Part shown: piece by piece, positions 47,587-57,705 of the stretch
How positions within the stretch are numbered: position 1 is the first letter of the stretch
How the letters are laid out: every line of letters begins with the position of its first letter
Assembly: GCA_030272585.1 (NCBI GenBank)
Contig: BSYQ01000001.1
Coordinates: 3,410,001-3,474,000 of the forward strand
Reading direction: 5' to 3'
Length of the DNA: 64,000 nucleotides
Origin: Bryopsis sp. KO-2023
Lineage: Eukaryota > Chlorophyta > Ulvophyceae > Bryopsidales > Bryopsidaceae
Made by a program: the position numbers and the translations under genes
The notes under the pieces: model-generated
Database searches by the model: none
What the model was told of the DNA's origin: nothing
The model's input: only the letters and a program-made list of their open reading frames with translations

Positions 47587-48051
47587 CAGAGATAGGACTT
47601 GGGCCAAATTTTTGGTCCGACTCCGGTCCGGTCCGGTTACGGTCGGGTTACGGTCACCGTACTACGGCCGTAACTCCGTACCGTAACCGGAGTAATATGT
47701 TGTTTTTACGGTACGGAACAGGTACGGTATAACTACGGTAGGCCCTAAATCATCGTGAAGTAGCGTGGTTCAGTGCTAAAGCGTTAGGCTGCAGTCAGTA
47801 GGGTCGCGGGTTCGAATCCCCCTGGGTTCCTTTGGAATCGCGGGACCCTGCGGGGGTCACTTTCTACGGTTTACGGTTGTTACGGCCGTTACGGTCGTTA
47901 CGGTCCGGTACGGAGCGGTACGGAGTGGTACGGTGCTACGGTTACGGCCGTAAAAGTACGATTTTCTGACGAAAATTGTACTCCGGTTACGGTCCGGTTA
48001 CGGTGGTTACGGTCCGGTTACGGTGACCGTAACCGTAAAGTCCTATCTCTG
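47587..48051. mobile_element. hAT-like MITE, family 1, copy 2 (465 bp)
   Basis: It has the same CAGAGATAGGACTT termini as copy 1 and an 8-bp duplication GTACTGAT at 47579-47586 and 48052-48059. Repeat-word arrays are on both sides of a tRNA-like centre (about 47752-47835, plus strand) with GTGGTTCAGTGCTAAAGCG and GGTTCGAATCC. The anticodon-loop position reads CTGCAGT, one base different from copy 1. The array part differs in length and order between the copies more than the termini or centre do. Confidence 0.92.
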
Positions 48052-48280
48052 GTACTGATTCCCGCAGTGATCCCCGTACGATGGATGGCAGAGGTGATGG
48101 TGACTCCCCCAATGACTGAAATAGCGAATGGTAAATATAGAGTCTTCCAGGTGAGGGGAGGTACGAAATGTGACTTCCCTGCCAGGACAGTGAGTGTGTC
48201 TGGTGTCTTCGAGTGAACTCCTGGTCCTGATTCTAGTGGCCAGAGCTGATTCAGGGTTAGTGTGCCCCCTTTCGGGGGCG

Positions 48281-49627
48281 TTAGTAGTTTTTTGGAGGCG
48301 ATTTCCTGACGACTGTGCACCTCACACATCTGCCTGTCTGGTTATTCATCAGTTCGCCAGATTGACAGTTGATTGTCAACCCCACCTGTTGTAAGCCTGG
48401 GTACCCCAGAATCACCTGCCCAACATTAGCAGATATTTTGAACGGAATCTGGGCTGGTTGAGTCATAGGGCCGACAGACGTTTCCATAGTGACACTTCCT
48501 GCGATGGGGGATTTGGAGCCATTGAAACCAACAAGCGAGTCCTGCTGGGAGCACTTGTCATATGCGAATCCATATCGAATACAATCGGCCAGTGGAATTA
48601 TGTTAGCTTCTGCACCAGTGTCGATGAGGCATTTCGTGATAGTCACACCGTTCAGGGTAATAGGGGTGTGAAGGTGTGTCTGTTTTGGCGAAAGCACATC
48701 ACCGTTGCCTACTGCCTGCACTTTCGGTTGGGATGTTCGCCAGTTGGAGGGTGTGTCTGCGTTCTGTGGACGAGCTGAATGGCAGTGTCTGGCGATGTGG
48801 CCGAATTTGCCGCATTTGGTACACCGTTTGTCGTTGTCGGCTTGATTTCGTTTGAGTAAATCCGCCAGTGTTGCCTTCATTTCCTTGAACTCTTGATCCC
48901 TCGATGTATCCAATCGAGGCTCCTGAAGTGTGATCTTGAGCACTCGCCAAATTTTGCTGCCCAGTACCATTGCCAAACGACAGAGGGGAATTCGCTCCAC
49001 CAGCGTAAAGCCTTTTTTTAGAACGCCCAAAACGTGTTGAACGTAGAGATAGCAATAGGCGACAAGGTTCAGCAAACCGACAAACAGAAGCATACCCAGC
49101 GCCTGCGAGATCCAGATCGCACCGTCCTGGGTGAGTTCCTGTAGATGTCCCCAGACGTCCCGTATGGTCGTCACTGGGTCGACGAAAAAAGAAAGGGTAG
49201 CTTGAAAAGCTGTCTCGAGTAAGTGATAGCCCACGCCGACCACCATTCGCACGCAGCAAAAGACTGACGAGCACCCTTCGATCACATATATCTTTTCGCG
49301 GGGTCGTAGCCAGGTAAAAAGCCCGCCCTCCGTCGATCTTTTAATAGTTATATCCTTTTTCGGTGTTTCTTCCAGAGGTGGCGTTGGCTTGGGCGGTCTG
49401 AGGTTGTTGTTCTTAGCAGCAGCCAGACCCGTCCACTCTTGCCTTAACAGTTCCACCTGTCTCAATATTTTTTCATGTTCCCTGGTAATTTCCTGGTGGT
49501 CACTCAGTTGCGCGACTACTTCCTTGTCAGTAAGCGGAGTAGCTTCCAGAACGGTGAGTACCAGGAACGCGACCAGCGTCGCTACGTGCTTTTGCTTCAT
49601 CAGAATCTTACGGAGCTCCGAAACCAT
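48281..49627 (-). CDS. Element B ORF1: signal-like segment, coiled coil, membrane segments, zinc knuckle, protease
   Basis: The frame opens at the ATG overlapping the LTR edge. Residues ~12-28 form a signal-peptide-like hydrophobic stretch. Residues ~40-75 form a charged heptad-like helix. A Cys-rich hydrophobic part follows (VFCCVRMVVGVGYHLL), and then a strong membrane-spanning candidate around ALGMLLFVGLLNLVAYCYLY (about residue 180). One CCHC knuckle (CTKCGKFGHIARHC, about residue 270) and an aspartic protease (CLIDTGAEANIIP, about residue 340) complete it. The knuckle-protease order is Gag-Pro-like, but the N-terminal half looks like a membrane protein. It shares overall layout with element A ORF1, with little visible sequence identity there. 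Confidence 0.78.
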   Translation of the reverse strand: MVSELRKILMKQKHVATLVAFLVLTVLEATPLTDKEVVAQLSDHQEITREHEKILRQVELLRQEWTGLAAAKNNNLRPPKPTPPLEETPKKDITIKRSTEGGLFTWLRPREKIYVIEGCSSVFCCVRMVVGVGYHLLETAFQATLSFFVDPVTTIRDVWGHLQELTQDGAIWISQALGMLLFVGLLNLVAYCYLYVQHVLGVLKKGFTLVERIPLCRLAMVLGSKIWRVLKITLQEPRLDTSRDQEFKEMKATLADLLKRNQADNDKRCTKCGKFGHIARHCHSARPQNADTPSNWRTSQPKVQAVGNGDVLSPKQTHLHTPITLNGVTITKCLIDTGAEANIIPLADCIRYGFAYDKCSQQDSLVGFNGSKSPIAGSVTMETSVGPMTQPAQIPFKISANVGQVILGYPGLQQVGLTINCQSGELMNNQTGRCVRCTVVRKSPPKNY

Positions 49628-49964
49628 GTTGATAGAGTGTGCAGTCGTGCTTGCAGATTGCCTCGTTCGCAGGGGGGACGCGAACGTGTTGTGTATAGGC
49701 GAGACCTGATCGGGGACTTTCCAACCCGATCCTTGTATAACCAGTCTTTTACAAACACTCTACTCTTTCCTTCCCGAAGTTCCCTTTTATCCTAACTGTT
49801 CAGGCGAAACGCCACTTGCCAGAAAAACGCAGGTCTAGTTTCTGTCGTTAGACGAAACGCCACTTCCTTCGGAAATGACTCTAATCGTGCCGATCATACA
49901 GATTAATGTCCCATACCACCATCTATACTCACAACTCCCCCTTTATCAACCTGGTTTAACAACA
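49627..49964 (-). repeat. 5' LTR of element B
   Basis: 338 bp; on the minus strand it runs TGTTGTTAAACC to CTATCAACA and is followed directly by the primer-binding site. Confidence 0.92.
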
Positions 49965-50008
49965 ATAACGTCGAAATAGTGCTATCGTCGAATTGCTGAA
50001 CATCCCTA

Positions 50009-53000
50009 ATGCCTTCACTCAAGGACGAAACGAGAGCGACGCTCAGAGTGAATATTAATCCAGTTGATCTTGTAGCATTGATCGTGTCGTACAATTCTGG
50101 CCGTGATTTTTAATCCACTCAACCATTCGCATTCGCGAAGGGCTCGTTCGTCTCGATTTCAAGTTGTGCTTCTGGCTGGAGACCAAAGTAAGATCAGTGT
50201 GTGTGCGGTTTTTTTCATCATCTAGTTTCTAAGCCTACCTCCATTGGTTTTTCTGTGGAGGAATCTCTCCAAGCATAAAATACGAAAAGACGTTCAAATG
50301 GACATTCAGATGGACATTCAAATGGAAGGACTGGTCGAACAACTCAAGCACCAGAAATTTTTTTGTGGTAATTCTTGTGCGACAATGAGAGGGTCTATGC
50401 CAAAAGAAAGTTGGAAATGATTGTCACCCCTTAGTCATTATTTGGCTGCCTTGTGAAAGACAAGCTGGAATCGTTAGTTTTCCAAGGCCTTTTGTACATC
50501 GGCCTGAATTGGTCTGATTGAGTCAAAAATACAACCCCCCCTCCTTAAAAAACACCCTGAAACCCCGCAACGCACATCCGGCAACTGCATCCCAGCAGAA
50601 CCGCAAAAATGACGTACGTAGCCCAGTTTGCTCCCCAAGCCTCCATGTGTCCTGGAAGTCATCCTGAAAGACAACCAATTAGACACCAGCATCACAAGTT
50701 TGACATTCCCTGCAGCAGGAAAGATTGAAGAAACATAAAAGGTCTCTCCCAAATAGGTCGTAACTTGCCTCCCTCCTGTTTCCCAGAAAGATGATCACGA
50801 CACCAAATCCACTGACCTTCTTGATATTGTACATCACGCATTTTAGCGCTCCTGGATCTGGCCTCAAATTGTTGTTGATCACGTAATTGACTCTCAGCCA
50901 ACATACGATACCACTCCTCCCAACCATGGATCAACCAGCATGACATTAGTTTTTTTTCATTGATTGGAGAAATGAGATTTAATTCTCCTGAGGTTGCAGT
51001 AAAGGGTTCCAATCTGAACAAGAAAAAATTGATAAACAATATGGTTTTTAGCTTTTTCCTTAAGAGCTTTCAACAGAATACGAGTTCCTCTTCCAAGCTA
51101 CATGGGATTTTTCCAACTCTTGGCCGGTGACTTTTCAAGTCTCTTTTTGGTTCTCCTGGGCTGCGTTTTTCCACTAAGGCAAGAAAATACAAGGTGCAAA
51201 AGAGCCCATGCATTTCAAATTTCACTGTATATCAATCTTTATTCTTCATTTTTTCAGGTATACACTATGGGTTTCAGGTGGTGGAGAAAACAACAGTAAA
51301 AGCCAGGCACCACAGCCAGCGTAGTCTGACAGATGCTCACGCAAACCTACCTGTCTTTGTTGATTACTGTTTGATTTTTTTTATTGTTCATTTTCTTAAA
51401 TTTCAAGTCCCGTTGCAGCTCATCTTTTCTGAGAGGATTGCCCACATTGCTCCACCCCGGTTTGATGTATCAAAGCATTTCTACCCAATTCATCAATGTT
51501 TCCGAGCCCAATTTTTGCTGGCTTCCTCAAGTTTTTCAACTTATGCAGAGCTGATCGGCTGGGTGGCCTGTTGGTGGCAAATTTTGACTGATCTTTCGCA
51601 TGCAGCATCGCTGGTGTCGTTACATAACTCAAAAAATTCTTCCTTTGTGTGGAAGTAAATTCAACAGATGGAACCCAAATCAACACTGCAAAGTCTGTGT
51701 TATTATGTTTCATATTCCAAGGTTGTGTTGCAACTTTCCTCTTTTTTCTCATTCATCATGATCTTGGATATCCAGGAGGAGCAGATAACAAACATCTTGT
51801 TTCAAAGAAAAACATTGTTTCGAAATTGACATTGACGTTTCTGGTTTCTGGCGTTTTCCCTCTCATTGCCACTCTCACACTGCCTTATTTTAAAGGTCAG
51901 ATGGGCGATGTTTTGACATTTTTGCAGTGGTCCTGATTGACTATCAACTCAAGAGAGCAGAAAAAGAAACGTTCACAGATCCAATGCTGTTAGGAAGTTT
52001 TTGATCGATGACCCTAATTTGCCCTTCTATGTGGTCATGTCCAGCTGAGATACATTCACGGGTTTGAGTCCGCAGTGACCTGGAACTAATCAGAGGGGGT
52101 TGGAAATGTGGGATGGTTCACTTGCATGTCTATTGTCCAACTGCCCTTATGCAATACGTCAGGGGCATGCACCATTTCGTTGAGATACTCTGACCTAATC
52201 AACAGGATATCCAAGAATTGCCAATCTTTCAATGACAGATTACATGGTGGTTTGTTGAGATACTGTTGTGAACAAGGGCGGGGGGTTATTATCATACAAT
52301 TGAGATCAGGAGAGTGATGGACTGATCTCATTTCTCATTTCTCATTCACTGCTTTTGATTCTGTTGTGGACTGATCTACATTTTACCCAGCATTACTTCC
52401 CCCCAATGTTGAATGCCGCTTCACAACTTGCGAACTTTTCAGCAAAATAATATCAACAGAAAAACTTACAATCCACAAATGGGACGAGTTTGTTCAGAAC
52501 GAATGTCCCTTAAGAACACTGACCACAACGGATAACCGTTATCTGGTTGACCCATGAGTTATGGGCCATAACTCCTAACTCCCAACTCATATCCAACCAC
52601 ATCTCGTTAACAGTAACGACCCAAGTCAACTCTCTCAACTCCAACGAAAAATGAAGTTCCAACACAAGTGATTGTTATGGATAGAGATGTTGCAAGCAAA
52701 ATCCAGAATGTGCCCCATAGTCACAAGAAATCCTGCTCCAAATTGAACTGTGATGATCGTGGTAATGATTCAAGTGTTGTTGATCTTGGGGACTGAATAA
52801 TTAGCTGACGTCCACATCTCCCTGTCCTCCATATCTCTTCTCTTGGCATTCCTGGGCACAAATGAAATTTCTCAAGCCAAAAGAGTCACAGTCCCAAATC
52901 GGCCTCATTAACCGCTGTCGACTGCATATTTTTTTGAACCCCATCCACCCATCCGCATCAAGGATTATGGTGTGGCACGATTGCCTTCGCCAGAAGGACG

Positions 53001-53046
53001 CTAATTTTTCCCCAAAGATTTGTTTTTCTGCCTGGAGTCGCTGTGG
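50009..53046. other. Gene-poor stretch, possible small minus-strand exons near 50430-50950
   Basis: A minus-strand stretch at 50946-50817 (around WEEWYRMLAESQLRDQQQ) has exon-like composition and a usable donor, but no consistent downstream splicing could be found. The rest, including 51100-52860, shows only AT-rich open stretches with no recognisable domain. Confidence 0.35.
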
Positions 53047-55043
53047 ATGACTGGAGTGGTGTGTTTGGCATCAAGGTTTCGAATCGCTTTGCGAAATCCC
53101 AGCATTCCATTCTTCCGTGAGCGTTCTCCGCTCCCACCTCTTCGTTCATTCCACCGACGGCGGCAGGTGAGCAAGAAAACCACTGTTGATGTGAACCCCC
53201 TCCAGGATGGAGCGTATTCGAATCGAACGATTTTATCCGCGGCACTTGTAATTTGAGCAACCTTTTGGTTTTCCAGTCGAGCTTCGGGTTCTCCGTGAAT
53301 TCTACACCTGGCGGGCTGGACGACAGCAGGTCCCCTGAATTCTGGGCGGACGAGGATGAAGAGGTGTTCGTGGACTTGGCGGAAGAAGTCGAGATCGACA
53401 GTGACGACTTATACCACATAAATCGTCTCAAAAAAGATGGGGCCTTGCTTCCCATAGGAGGACCTTATCAAAATTCAATTCGGCAGAGGGAATTGGATGA
53501 GAACCCCCCAGACACTTTGGGAGGTGTCCCATTGCTGGAGCAGCTCTTTTATGAAAACTGTAAGAATCCGGATGCTGACAATTCTGCCCTCATCCCCATT
53601 CTGGCCCATGACACCGTTCTTCACCGAGGCTTCATCGAAAAATGCAACAGCATCAGGCGAATGACCAGGTTTAGAGATCCGACCGTGAAAGAGATCTCCA
53701 GGGTGGATAGGAAATGGTTGGCAAAAGTGGGCAATGACATCAAATCGGGATGTTTCGAGTTCGTGCCTGAACAAGAGGTGGAATTCGAGCTTCCTTCCGG
53801 CCGAATTCGAATGGTGGCCATTCCTTCACAGAAAGATCAGATCGTGCTGGAATCTATGAAGCTGGTTTTGGAAGCGATTTACGAGCCGAGTTTCTTGGTG
53901 TATTCCCATGGTTTCAGACCTGGCAAAGGAAGGCAGACGGCCCTTAGGGATGTCAAACGGTATTTCCGGGGGATGGACTACTTTTTGGTGTGTGAATATG
54001 GGAAGGCGGTGCAAGAACAGAAGGGACATGAAATGGTGAAAGAAGCTTGCAGGCGAATCGGGGACGCCAACTTCGAGAAATTGCTTTACCAAGCTTTGGA
54101 GATAGGATATGTTAATCTGTGTGGCCTGGATTCTAGTCAGCTCGTTTCGACGCCGAAAGTTATGGGCATCAGTCCCATATTGTTGAACATTTACCTCCAT
54201 CATTTGGACGAAGAGATTGAGCGGTTGAAGGGGCATTTCTCGAACGTCAAGACTCCGCTGTCTTTCCCGTCAGTGGAAATTGAGACGAGGCCGCTGAACA
54301 GGAGGCTTCGATTTGTGCGATATGCTGATAGCGTCTTTGTGGGGGTCCGTGGAAAATGGGGGGAAGCTGAAGGAATCAAAAACATGATCCAGAGTTTCAT
54401 GGTGAACGACCTTGGGGTTGGGGAGGGAGGGACAGAAACTGTTTTCGTGGCGAAGGAGCAAGAGCTTGAGGTCAGAATGGCTTGTTTTTTGGGTTATTCC
54501 ATTGGAGTGGAGATTTTCAAATCGTATGGGGTGCCTGCCCATCTCAAAGCATCGTTAAAGAGTCAAGCACGGCCGAGAACTCTGATTCCCAAGAAGAGGC
54601 TGCTGAATATGTTCAGGGACATCGGCTACATTCGGAAAAGAAACAGTGCAACCGGAATGGGGCAAATGACGAACTGGCCAGTCGAAGAGATAGTCAGATA
54701 TTTCGACAAGAGTGTCGGGGTGCTGCTGGAGTATTATGCGATGGCCGACAATTATCGGGACATCCAGTTCTATGTGCATCTGTTGAAAAAGAGCTGCGCC
54801 CTGACTCTGGCCAGGAAACTCAAATTGAGGTCGGTGAGAAAGGTCATGACGCGGTATGGGAAGGATTTGGTGATCAAGCATGGGGATAGAGTGTTGGCCT
54901 CCATGCCAGACAGATCTTTGGCCGTTCGGCCTCTGATAAAGGAATTCCATCCTTTCCTGACAGCCCATCCCAAGCGAAGGAAATTGCTCCCCACTGATAG
55001 AGCACGGGACGGCATCAGGGAGCGGAGACCTCTTGAGAAGTAA
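53047..55043 (+). CDS. Nuclear-encoded group II intron maturase-like protein (nMAT-type)
   Basis: Exon 1 is 53047-53166, with a strong donor CAG|GTGAGC. A 110-bp intron is followed by exon 2 (53277-55043), and together they give 628 residues in phase. The first ~40 residues are rich in Arg and Phe with few acids, fitting a mitochondrial presequence. The RT-like part contains YSHGFRPGKGRQTALRDVKRYF (shown here as its key residues Y-S-H-G-F-R-P), then MGISPILLNIYLHHLD. The usual YADD reads YADS, and the first catalytic Asp block reads FLVCEYGKAV. The maturase domain X is well preserved (LLEYYAMADNYRDI, LKKSCALTLARKLKL, YGKDL). No endonuclease zinc part is seen. It therefore probably helps splice organellar group II introns without reverse transcription, like plant nMATs. 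Confidence 0.88.
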
Positions 55044-55896
55044 CACCAGGACTAGCCATACAGCAAAGAAGGAGTCGTTCGTTTTCAGAGTTAAAATCGT
55101 TTAAACACTGGATGATTTTATGGTGTTGGGCACACCAAGGGGAGGGGAAACGCCAGGGAGTAGAAGAAATGTTGGGTTTTTTTCATAATGCTATATTTCT
55201 GAATCCAAAAGGAGTGCTTGTGGTCTAATGCATGTCGATCCTAGCCCAATCTTGTTCCATTTCCCTTTCATACGCATCGAAATCTGTGCATTCCCAACCT
55301 ATCAGATCGAGCACACTTTTTCAACCAGACACAAATCCGATTACATCATTGTGGCAGCAATTAGCCCCGATCTTTCATGCTTTTTGGACCTTCCAGAAGG
55401 ACACTATCCCGAATAAAGAAACAGCTACCACCTTCCTTCCAGCTTCCTTCAACACCTTGCTAATCCATATTTAAGGGGCGAAAAATGCTGCGATGGACCC
55501 TCCTTCCCACTCATCCCGACTGAAACACCTCCTCCTTTTTGTACAAACCAAAGACCATTTTTTTTTCTGGGGGATTCAGGGGTCTGATCCCCCAACATAG
55601 GTTGATTTAAAAAGAAAAAACTCAAAAAGGAAATCCAACGTCAAAAAGCACTTCCTCTACCCCACTGCACTCTAGATTCTAATCCACATACCACCACCTT
55701 CCTTTTCTCCCCCCCCTTTCTTTTTGTTTTTCATATGCACACAGTCAGAGGATTTTCTTTGCCCCCCACCCCCCCTGATTGGCTCCAGCAACAGGCATTG
55801 CTCTTCCAACGGAAAGCAATAAACACTATTATGGCCCGTCCCTGGGCTTTCCCTCCCATCCCAAAGAAAAAAAAATGATGCTAACTGACGAATTGT
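55044..55896. other. Intergenic between convergent genes
   Basis: This is 3' of the maturase and of the small zinc-finger gene. It has C- and T-rich tracts (about 55550-55770) and no exon was recognised. Confidence 0.55.
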
Positions 55897-56211
55897 CTAT
55901 TTTTTCTTTCCCTTTTTGGTGCTACCTCGCACGGCAACCCCAACAGTGGTTGACCCACCGGCCGCATGTTTGTTCTCGCACCTCTCGGCATCCATGTTTT
56001 CCTTCGGATGTTTCGACCCGAAGTGGTCTTCCATGTTTTTCAAAGAGGGTGCAGCTTGTCCGCAAATGTAACAGGAGAACTTGGAGTGACCTAAGGCGCC
56101 CCCCTTCCTGTCGATCAATCCCGCCTTTCCTCCGCCAGCGTTCGCGAGAGACGCCTGCGCCTTCGCCGCGAGTTCTTTGCTTGTATGTTTAGCGGGCTTG
56201 GCCTTTCCCAT
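55897..56211 (-). CDS. Small C2H2 zinc-finger protein (ZNF706 / At2g23090-like)
   Basis: This intronless frame of 104 residues has a Lys/Ala-rich N-terminus (MGKAKPAKHTSKELAAKAQ). A single finger CYICGQ...HFGSKHPKE follows, then a basic tail ending TKKGKKK. The arrangement of a short basic leader, one C2H2 finger and the KHPKE motif is that of the conserved small ZNF706-like family, whose biochemical role is poorly defined. It is divergent from the 81-residue gene at 56684. Confidence 0.8.
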   Translation of the reverse strand: MGKAKPAKHTSKELAAKAQASLANAGGGKAGLIDRKGGALGHSKFSCYICGQAAPSLKNMEDHFGSKHPKENMDAERCENKHAAGGSTTVGVAVRGSTKKGKKK

Positions 56212-56683
56212 GTTGCGTTAAGTGGGTGCCTGTGAGTAAAACTCCTCAAAAAACAGGTCTCCTGGTTTTGTCTGGGGGAAGGGAAACAACTCTCGCTCTG
56301 GAGAGAAGCTGGAGCACCAGTAAAATTGTCGCCATTATGTTCCGCTAATGAAATCACAGTTGCTGGAGGGCGCAGGGCACGTGCATGTCAGACTGCTGAT
56401 CCAGCCTTTTTTGCTGCTTTTCTTGCCTGTTCGCTCTTGCCGTTTTCCCAGTTTTCCGCGCGATGGATTTCATCTCCAATCCTTACAGGGGTCCCGCGAA
56501 CATTCCCCATGTCTCGGAAGACTTCTTCAAGATGTTCTTCGTGGGCTCCCACGTAGGTGGCGGCTGAAACCTCTCTCAGCGAAAGAAGGGTTATTTTATG
56601 TTCTTCCAATTCTTCGTCTCCTGTTCGTTTTCCGATCTATTTAACGGAAATTGTCTTCCGGGTTCTTGAAGGTCGCCTTCACT
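56212..56683. other. Intergenic between divergent genes
   Basis: This holds the probable promoters of the zinc-finger and 81-residue genes. A minus-strand open stretch (56664-56388, around LREVSAATYVGAHEEHLEE) has coding-like composition and follows a possible acceptor AG at 56665. It has no start codon upstream and is left unassigned. Confidence 0.4.
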
Positions 56684-57705
56684 ATGCTAGCGTTGCCAGG
56701 TCGCTTCGCTGGGACAGAATTTGGGCGCGTTACCCCCAAGTAAGTGCCACCTTGGAGTCATCTGTATATTTTCTCAGATCGAAATGTTGTACAGAATGTC
56801 CTTCTCGCGGAAATATGCCACAACATGAACTCACAAATCCGATTGTCTAATTATTGCGAAAGTGCAAAAACTGGTGCCCAGCCCTCCAGAAAATTAAATC
56901 TCTGCCTGTGAAAACCTCTTCCCACTGCCCATTTTGATCGAACGAAAAGAGCAATGGAACTTGTTTGTCGGTAGCTACAGTGGTGCTGGGATATTCACAC
57001 GCCTGGTAGGACAACCAAAATTCATAGTTGGGAAAATTTAAGAAAGTGGTTCTTTTTGCTTTTGCAGCCGGGACTATATCAGACGTGTCTGTGAGGCCAA
57101 CGCTGTGCAAAGAGACGCTTCGCGAGGAAAAATCCCAAAGTTCTATTACGTGAGCATAACCTTCTTGAGTTTGTATAAGCATCCAGGTTCAGGGTTTTGA
57201 ATCCCACCATTGTGCCTTTCTGGCTCCCCAGTTCATCACTTCGGAAAAAGGGGGTGTGGCGGGGTCCTTGGTGCAAATCTTGCTTCCCCACTAGATGAAA
57301 ATGGCTGTCAAACTGAGCAGTTTGGGAGGGGTGGGTCATAATGGGGTTGGAGTCTGTCGGTGGGAGGGATCCGATCGACCCTGTTGACCAAGTTTGAAAG
57401 ACAAGAGAAGGAATTTAGGAGGAGTGATTTGCATCAAATTCTGATTCAAGAACGTTTTCTAATATGGGTTTATTTCTGCTTTCAGAGAAAACCTGCCAAG
57501 TCCCCCGAGAGCTGGCCCCATATGTGGTGGAAGCACATTCATCACAAGAGGTATGGTTTTTTTTTTGGGGGGGGGGTTGTTATAATAGCTGCACGCTCTG
57601 ACATGCTACCATTATTTTTTGCTGGTTACTGATGGTCGAGGGTTTTTCTTCTCTTTTTGCAGCTGGGCGGTGGAGAGGTCAGGACCCCTCTATCCATCTG
57701 CCTAA
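56684..57705 (+). CDS. Unrecognised 81-residue basic protein, four exons
   Basis: Exons 56684-56739, 57068-57149, 57486-57550 and 57663-57705 are joined by GT-AG introns that keep phase throughout (82 codons with the stop). This supports a real gene. The product starts MLALPGRFAGTEFGR, which could be a short organelle presequence. A basic middle follows (RDYIRRVCEANAVQRD), and then a Trp/His-rich segment (WPHMWWKHIHHK). No membrane segment or known motif was found. The size and composition resemble small subunits of mitochondrial complexes or ribosomes, but no assignment is made. Confidence 0.6.

Larger units (their letters stand above)
44567..49964 (-). mobile_element. LTR retroelement B, young, interrupted by a MITE
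   Basis: Two ~338-bp LTRs that look identical over nearly their whole length flank ORF1 and pol on the minus strand. The 5-bp duplication ATAAC lies at 44562-44566 and 49965-49969. LTR ends are TGTTG...CAACA, as in element A. The primer-binding site TGGTTTCGGAGC is also shared with A. The pol order is RT, RNase H, integrase. Near-identical LTRs indicate recent insertion. A 465-bp hAT-like MITE separates the ORF1 and pol regions. Otherwise the element looks largely whole. Confidence 0.9.
41899..50008. mobile_element. Foldback DNA transposon with ~360-bp inverted arms and nested insertions
   Basis: The left arm (41899-42258) begins TAGGGATGTTCAGC. Its inverted partner begins at about 43800, is split by later insertions, and ends ...GCTGAACATCCCTA at 50008. 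TA at both ends may be the target duplication. Without the nested insertions the element is about 2.2 kb. The core (42259-43799) shows no recognisable transposase, so it is probably non-autonomous. The right arm contains an hAT-like MITE (43861-44327) and LTR element B (44567-49964). The TA duplication would fit a Tc1/mariner-like mobiliser, but this is only an inference. Confidence 0.7.

Noticed and set aside
47752-47835. A working tRNA gene in the MITE core
   Set aside because: A and B boxes are good, but the anticodon and T stems pair poorly, and the sequence lies inside a transposable element in each copy.
44567-49964. Copia-type assignment for element B
   Set aside because: In copia elements integrase precedes RT; here it follows RNase H, as in gypsy-like elements and retroviruses.
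50431-50946. A possible minus-strand gene of about 92 residues (around WEEWYRMLAESQLRDQQQ)
   Set aside because: The only phase-consistent splicing needs a 23-bp intron, far shorter than the others here, so no gene is called.
51194-51936. AT-rich plus-strand open stretches between 51.2 and 51.9 kb
   Set aside because: Hydrophobic composition is explained by T-rich DNA; there are no motifs and no consistent splice sites.
53238-53276. A 29-bp intron (GTAATT...CCAG) that would also keep the maturase frame
   Set aside because: The 110-bp intron at 53167-53276 has a much better donor (CAG|GTGAGC) and a normal length.
56388-56664. A minus-strand frame with coding-like composition
   Set aside because: There is no start codon, only a weak acceptor, and no upstream exon was found. 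It lies in the spacer between two divergent genes.
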